64,000 bases of DNA from Garcia nutans (taxonomy: Eukaryota; Streptophyta; Magnoliopsida; Malpighiales; Euphorbiaceae), in contig CANTUV010000031.1 of NCBI GenBank assembly GCA_947685225.1, positions 64,213,001 to 64,277,000 on the forward strand. Reading direction: 5' to 3'. Within the stretch, counting starts at the first letter, position 1, and every line of letters begins with the position of its first letter. The notes beneath the pieces are model-generated. The model made no database searches and was not told where the DNA came from. It saw only the letters and a program-made list of their open reading frames with translations. The translations under genes and the position numbers were made by a program. Shown piece after piece: positions 58,600 to 64,000 of this stretch.

Positions 58600-59842
58600 G
58601 GCTATGATAATTCAATTGAAAGAGATAAGGCATGTTGGCCTAATTGATGATGAGATTGATAATAAAATACTAAATGAATTGTTTGTTTAATATGTTATTC
58701 AGTTTCAGAGTTCTGGATTTTGGTGGCATGCCTAAGAAATGATGAAAGGTAACCGTCTTGCCGGGTTGAGGATCTCCTCATATGTGTTGAGTTGATGGTC
58801 CAAGAGACTGGGTCTGTTACACTATGAGAATTGTGAATATGAGATATATGATTTGTAACAGTCTTGCCGGGTTGAGGATCTCCTCATATGTGTTGAGTTG
58901 ATGGTCCAAGAGACTGGGTCTGTTACACTATCCACGGATAGAGAGACATGTATATACATTGCCTACGGGCGTGATGATTGTGACTATGAACCAAAGCAGT
59001 AACTCTGAACTTTGAATAACATATTAGTGTTTTGGGCCCGAGTCTGTCTTTATTGTCAATGTGAAATGCAAGTATTGAAATATTGATTGTGAGTATTAAT
59101 AATGAATTATGCTTGGTGAATTGTGAATAATATAATGTTATTAAGTGTAATATGTAAATGAATTGTGGTTGATGATAAAGGTTGTCTTTATTGGAAATAT
59201 GATTTATGATTTGTATGATATGTAAATTGTGTATTGCAATAATGGTTGGTGTGGTATATATATAATGTAGGGGTATTAATATATTGGTTTTGAGTATTGG
59301 TGATGCATTGGGGTTGGTGATAATATTATGTATATATATACATCATATATGAAATTAGCTAGGATATATTAAAGATAAAATTAAAAAGAAAAGAAGATAT
59401 GATAAGAACTAATTATATATTGAATCGATGTATCATTATATATCAATACTTCTATACTATATGTTTATATTTTATATTTGGACTACTAAGCTCTCGGGCT
59501 TAGCGCGGGTGTTTATTCGCGCAGGTATATAGATGGAAGATATGAAGTCTTTTGTTATGCCACAAGAAGAGTAAAGTTTGTCGAGACCAACTAGAGGGTA
59601 ATGCATACATGTATAAGTTTTAATTATGATGTATTTCTGACGAGAGAGTATTTATATGTATAAATGAAGTTTTAGTAAAGATAATGATTTTGTAAATGTT
59701 ATTTAAATTAATGTATTATGGTTTGAACTCTGTTATAAATATTTTAAAAGGTAACGAAAAGTGACATTCTTATACTTTATATATTTACTGTATGTATACT
59801 AGGTATATGCATAGTACTTATATAGGGTATCGGGGTGTTACA
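58600..59842 (+). repeat. Solo LTR A, right segment
   Basis: LTR positions 2073-3315, ending GGGTATCGGGGTGTTACA, followed by the TAATG duplication (59843-59847). It has two inverted-end units (58749-58820, whose first end reads GTAACCG, and 58855-58926) and the double hairpin (59486-59522). Together with 27546-29617 this is a lone LTR without internal sequence. Confidence 0.95.
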
Positions 59843-59943
59843 TAATGCCGGTTTTTTGGTAACTTTGTGGCGGACTTTTGTGGGTGTTTTGTATCGTGCT
59901 ATATTTTTGTTGTTATTGAGGAATTTTTGTTTTTTTGTAGAAA

Positions 59944-60282
59944 ATGGGCCCTCGGAAACAATCATCCTCCCAGCTACCCGCCAAATGTGCCCGAGGGGAA
60001 GGCAGTTCTAGCCAACCCGCTACACGTCTAACTTCTAAGTTCATGGCAACCCACAAATGCCTTAAATTTTCGAATGCTGAGGAAAGAAGGCAATTCGAAC
60101 TTTTCTGCAACAAAGAATTGTCCCCACCTCGTGTTTTAGAATGGGACACTATGGAACTGGCAAATATTACAGCAGATATCTGGGAACTGATTAATCAACC
60201 AAGATGGGACCAACTGTTCTCCATCAATGAGCCTTCCTATAGAGAGCTGACATTGGAATTCTACTGCACCTTATTTTATTAG
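59944..60282 (+). pseudogene. Downstream ORF of the Athila element (env-position protein), truncated
   Basis: The frame starts MGPRKQSSSQLPAKCARGEG and continues HKCLKFSNAEERRQFELFCN, LDWDTM-like VLEWDTMEL, ADIWELINQPRWDQLF and YRELTLEFYCTLF. These are landmarks of the plant retrotransposon protein found after pol in Athila elements, sometimes called env-like; its function is not established. No signal peptide or membrane segment is visible in the remaining 112 residues. It is cut after LEFYCT by the LTR of element 4, so most of the protein lies elsewhere. By the TAATG duplications it belongs to element 3 at 19412-27545. An acceptor-like TTTTTTTGTAG precedes the start. Confidence 0.75.
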
Positions 60283-60568
60283 TTTTTGTTATAGATTTGT
60301 GTCCTGTTTATTATAATAATTATTGTTTTATTTAGGTATTTTGTTAGTTTAAATCGTTTTATTTAGTGTTTTTTTTGTTAATTTTGGTAGTTTTAGTTTA
60401 TTTCAGTGTTTATGTCGTTTTTGATCTAGTTTTTAGTATGGTGTTTATGTTTTGTTGGTTATTGTTTATTTACTTTTTGTTTAAAGTTTGTTTGAAGTTT
60501 TGTTTTAGGTTAAAAAGCCAAGGAACCAAGACTGAAGGAAAAATGGACAGTAGCTGACACAGGCAGAG

Positions 60569-60988
60569 GACACGGCCAAGTCACTAGCCGTGTCTCATAC
60601 CAAGTTGAAAAGGAAGTTCAAGACACAAAGAGGGACACATGCAAGGGACACGGCCAAGTCACTGGCCGTGTCCCTCCAAAAGAGCTCAAACACGGCCAAG
60701 TTGTTTCAACTTGGCCGTGTCTCATTCAAATCCAAAGCAAAAGAGGAAGAAAATCAATCAGTAGAGGACACAAGCAAGGGACACGGCCAAGTCACTGGCC
60801 GTGTCCCTCCAAAAAGCCTCCAACACAGCCAAGTCACTCCAACTTGGCCGTGTCTCACTTAGTTCCAAAGGAAAAGAAGATTAAAATTAAACAGAAGCCA
60901 ACACAAGCAAGGGACACGGCCAAGTCCCTGGCCGTGTCCCTCCAAAGACCACCAACTCGGCCAAGTCTCATCCAACTTGGCCGTGTCT
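60569..60988 (+). repeat. Inverted-motif cluster GACACGGCCAAG/CTTGGCCGTGTC (element 4 LTR)
   Basis: Seven pairs in alternating short and long form: ACACGGCCAAGTCACTGGCC-GTGTCCCTCC, and AACACGGCCAAG...CAACTTGGCCGTGTCTC with a longer spacer. Linkers are AAA-rich. The cluster ends about 45 bases before TATAAA (61033-61038). Confidence 0.92.
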
Positions 60989-61032
60989 CTCATGAACCAA
61001 AGACGTAGCAGATTTTTAAAGCAGAGAATTCG

Positions 61033-61038
61033 TATAAA
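61033..61038 (+). promoter_or_regulatory. TATA box of element 4 LTR
   Basis: TATAAA in AATTCGTATAAAAGGAAAAG, downstream of the motif cluster and followed by GGGTTTAGG-type leader sequence. Confidence 0.65.
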
Positions 61039-62008
61039 AGGAAAAGAGAAGCTAGGGTTTAGGTTGTTGCAATTTTGAGAGCAGTTTTAGCCGTCTGAGA
61101 GTGAAGTTAGGGTTTCTAACTTTGTTTTCTTTGATTTTGATTACACTTTGATTAAACTAGCTTAGATTAGATTGTTGTAGCCATTGATACATCCTTCTTG
61201 CAAGATTTGAACAAGAGATTCTTCAGAATCTTCAAGGAGTTTGTAATTTGGTTTTGTTCTTGAACTTTATCTCTTTATTTTCATTGGAATTGTATTCATG
61301 GATATTATCATGTCTGAATTGATTTCTTTGAATATTAATGAGATTAGTATGTTTGATAACATCATGAACTAATTCGATCTAGTCTAGGGTTTGTATGGAT
61401 CTGCTATGATTGTATGAATTGGTTATTCTCTTAGCTAATAATTTCTTTAGCCTTGATTGAATGGAATATTGTTAATATATAATTGATTGGCCACCAATTA
61501 TGTGTTTTAGGTATTAGATGATGGATTGAGAGATGAAGTCTAATCCTGGAACAATTCAATTAGGGACTTAGGTGAATTAGAGCTATAACCTATTAAAAAG
61601 ATTATTTCAATTATAACAAGATTAGTGGAAAGAGGTTTGAATGCGAGAGCTTATTTCCTTGACTCGATTAATTAAGTTGCTTGAGATTTAATCTTTGAAA
61701 TTAAATTAGTTAAGAGGAATAACCGTTCATACATATAAATAGTAGAGAAGTGCAAACCCTAGACCTTTCTATCAAGTGAATCAAAACATCAGCTTAATTT
61801 ACTTTTATTCGTTTTAAACTTCAATCGATCTTCTTAATTAGTTAACAATTTAAATTTTTTTCCTTACTTGTTATTCATAATCTGATAATCAATTAGCCAC
61901 TTTAGCTTCCTTGTGAGACGACCTTGGGGTGATCACCTTTGCTACAGCTACCTCGTATACTTGCGAGAGACGCTTTGTGGTAGAGTTAATTTGAGCGTAA
62001 CAAGTTTT

Positions 62009-62024
62009 TGGTGCCGTTGCCGGG
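62009..62024 (+). other. Primer binding site, tRNA-Asp type (element 4)
   Basis: TGGTGCCGTTGCCGGG, six bases after the LTR; one C to T change against the tRNA-Asp complement. Confidence 0.9.
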
Positions 62025-62143
62025 GAAGCTAATTGGTGTAATTGTTTATTAGTTTTAGAAATTTTAGATTACTTTTCATTGTTTACTTTTGATTTTATTT
62101 TTCTTTTGTTTTTAATACTTTCTTTTTCTAGAAATTTCTGTTT

Positions 62144-63253
62144 ATGCAAGGCAGGAGATCACTTGGAGGAGAGCTATACCCCGTCATTCCAGAAATTCAG
62201 AGAGTAAAAAGGAGTAGGGAAGAGTTTAAACTGTACACAGGATTTGATACTACAGAGGAGGACACTTCTGATTTTGAGTCGGAATCTGCACAATCTGTTA
62301 AAATGGCTGAAGAAAGGCAAAGAACGATGAGAGACTTTGCTAGACCTGTCATTGGAACTTCTACCTCTTGCATAAGACTGACAGATGTAGCAAGAAATTA
62401 TGAGTTGAAGAACATTCACTACAACATGCTGCCATCATTCTATGGAGTTCCAAATGAAGATCCTCTGAACTTTATTCGGGATTTTTATTCTACCCTCAAC
62501 ACTTTTCCTTTGGGAGGACTAACAGAAGATCAGTTGAGGATGAGATGTTTCCCTTATACTTTGAAGGATAGGTCAAAGAGCTGGCTTATGATGTTGCCCG
62601 AAAATTCACTGACAACTTGGGAGCAAGTTTATAACAAGTTCATGGGCAAGTTCTATTCACATCAAAAGACAGTTGAGTTGAGAGGGAAGATTGCTATATT
62701 CTCTCAATTTGAAGGAGAGCCATTTCATGAGGCTTGGGACAGATTTAAGATGCTATTGATCCAGTGTCCGCATCATCACTACCTACTTCAACTTCTGAAT
62801 CAGTTTTTCTATGATGGTCTCACCCAGCAATTTCAAAACACTGTTGACAATGCAGCTGGGGGAGCCATGGGAGAATGTTGGGAGCTAATTCTTAACAGAA
62901 GAGTGTAAAAGGAAGAAGTAAAGGGGTGAACCAATTGGAATAGTGAGATGGTAAATCAGATAGCTGAGTTGACAAGGCAAGTGCAGAAGCTGAACATGAA
63001 GAACAATATTTCTTCATCTACTCAAGAAGCGTGTGGAATCTGTGGAACTCTAGGGCATGGAGCAAACATTTGCCCGTCTGCATATAAATCATATGGGAAT
63101 GAAGCTGAGCAAGTCAATGCCATGGGGGGATTTCAACCAAGAGCTCGGAATGATCCTTATTCAAATTCATACAATCCTGGTTGGAGGAATCACCCAAAAT
63201 TTTCTTGGGCAACAAATAATTCTCAGCAGCCTTTCCATTTGCTCCAGAGATAG
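62144..63253 (+). pseudogene. Athila-like gag of element 4, three in-frame stops
   Basis: The frame starts at the Met at 62144 (MQGRRSLGGE). Residues about 90-250 form the gag core: FYGVPNEDPLNFIRDFYSTL, RMRCFPYTLKDRSKSWL, KFMGKFYSHQKT, FHEAWDRFKMLLIQCPHH, FFYDGL and NAAGGA. TAA at 62906 and TGA at 62927 interrupt it. The same frame then continues from 62948 with MVNQIAELTRQVQKLN, a zinc knuckle CGICGTLGHGANIC (CX2CX4HX4C) and PYSNSYNPGWRNHPKFSW, to a TAG at 63251. No frameshift is needed: only three nonsense changes break it, each explainable by one C to T change from CAA, CGA and CAG. The C-terminal half is the closest relative of the ORF at 1227-2534. Confidence 0.88.
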
Positions 63254-64000
63254 AACCAACAGCAGGGTCAATCCTCAAATCAAGGGCAGTCTAAGATAGA
63301 GAGGTTGGAGGAAAGTTTACAAGCTTTTATCCAAGTCAGTGCAAAAAATCAAGAGATGACCAATAAGAGGCTGGATTCCTTAGAAGCATCTTTTAAGAAA
63401 GTGGAGACTCAAGTAGGGCAACTTGCACACCAGATGCAGATTCAACATAAGGCGAAATTCCCAAGTCAACCTAAGCAGGCACAATCAGTAACTGTTCTTA
63501 GAAGTGGTAAGGTAATTGACAATAATGTTGAAGATAATTCTGTGAGTGCAGGTGACCAAGAGAACAAGAAGGAAGGAGAAGCAAAGAACAAAGGTGCTGG
63601 AGAAAGATCAGTGGAGAAGTCCCCTACAGCAGATCTACATAAAGCAAGCAATCCATACCGGCCACCTATACCATTCCCTAGTAGGTTGAAGGATGATAAA
63701 CCAGATAAGCAATTTTCTAACATCTTCAACATGCTGTCTAAGGTAAGTATTAACTTACCCTTACTTGAAGTAGTAAAGAATATGCCTGCTTATGCCAAAT
63801 TTTTCAAAGAGCTGATCACCAAGAAAAAGAGGTATGAGCCGAATGAAAAGGTGATAGTTTTCGAGGTAGCTATTGCTGTTCTGCAGCATAAACTACCTCC
63901 CAAACTAAAGGATCCTGGAAGCTTTATAATTCAAATTACTGTGGGAAATGGAAAGGGGACTGAGGGCATGTGTGATCTAGGAGCTAGTGTGAATTTGATG
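63254..64000 (+). pseudogene. gag C-terminus and start of protease, element 4 (runs off window)
   Basis: The same frame as gag is open from 63254 to the last base. It has LEESLQAFIQVSAKNQ (single copy of the unit triplicated in element 1), VGQLAHQMQIQ, VTVLRSGKVID, RPPIPFPSRLKDDK, the pre-protease landmark MPAYAKFFKELITKKK, and finally MCDLGASVNLM, the aspartic protease active site with Asp intact. pol should continue beyond the window. It has no Met start of its own because it is the continuation of the polyprotein after the 63251 stop. Confidence 0.85.

Larger units (their letters stand above)
60287..62002 (+). repeat. 5' LTR of element 4 (Athila-like)
   Basis: About 1.7 kb, starting near TGTTATAGAT (uncertain by about ten bases) and ending TTGAGCGTAACA. 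The last 110 bases resemble the end of the element 1 LTR (CTTGGGGTGATCACCTT, TACTTGCGAG, GACGCTTTGT), so the two families are related. U3 holds the GACACGGCC cluster and a TATA box. Confidence 0.85.

Noticed and set aside
59944..60282. Possible host gene in the gap between elements
   Set aside because: Its motifs match the protein found after pol in Athila elements, and the TAATG duplications show that it continues element 3.

Overview
This window is plant nuclear DNA, AT-rich and gene-empty, and it is built almost entirely of LTR retrotransposons inserted into one another. The eudicot-like signs are: Athila-type Ty3/gypsy elements primed by tRNA-Asp; Tekay/Del-type chromovirus LTRs (TGTAATATCC...GTGTTACA ends, initiator-tRNA-Met primer sites, an AAGGGGGAGAGAAT polypurine tract); and long non-coding, non-autonomous derivatives of the latter. 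I found no host gene, rRNA, tRNA or CRISPR array. The species cannot be named from the sequence.

Layout from left to right. (1) 1-5956: a non-autonomous Athila-like element (element 1) carrying only a gag-derived ORF, inserted in the protease region of (2) a minus-strand Tekay-like element (5957-10323; broken gag and protease, one complete LTR), which itself sits in an LTR remnant (10324-10678). (3) 10679-19411: element 2, an unclassified LTR family arranged in tandem (internal tail, LTR, short internal, LTR). Its second LTR is split by a 2.56-kb Tekay-type solo LTR (15797-18359) with perfect CTCAA target duplications, and then by element 3. (4) 19412-27545 plus 59848-about 60286: element 3, a decayed Athila element (LTR, gag, PR, RT-RNase H, IN, internal promoter region, downstream ORF).

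(5) 27546-59842: a 32.3-kb nest inside element 3 bounded by TAATG duplications. The outer layer is a 3,315-bp solo LTR (A). It was hit at 29618-58594 (TGATT duplication) by a minus-strand element of the same family (C, also with 3,315-bp LTRs). C carries LARD element B in its 3' LTR (30605-39746, TGTTA) and LARD element D in its 5' LTR (46720-56149, ACGCC). B, C and D have long non-coding internal regions, primer sites and polypurine tracts but no genes, so they must borrow proteins from autonomous relatives. (6) 60287-64000: the 5' half of another Athila-like element (element 4), inserted in the downstream ORF of element 3; its gag and protease frame has three in-frame stops.

The most unusual signal is a set of GC- and CpG-rich clusters of short inverted motifs (GACACGGCC...GGCCGTGTC, GACACGCCC...GGGCGTGTC, and relatives built on other words) in otherwise AT-rich LTRs. 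They recur in unrelated lineages, sometimes with about 90 % identity over 50 bases and in opposite orientation relative to the host element. They lie either just upstream of a TATA box (Athila-type elements and element 2) or inside a probable LTR intron (Tekay-type elements). The Tekay-type LTRs also share a conserved tandem double hairpin near the 3' end and a swap-in cassette region between fixed anchor sequences.
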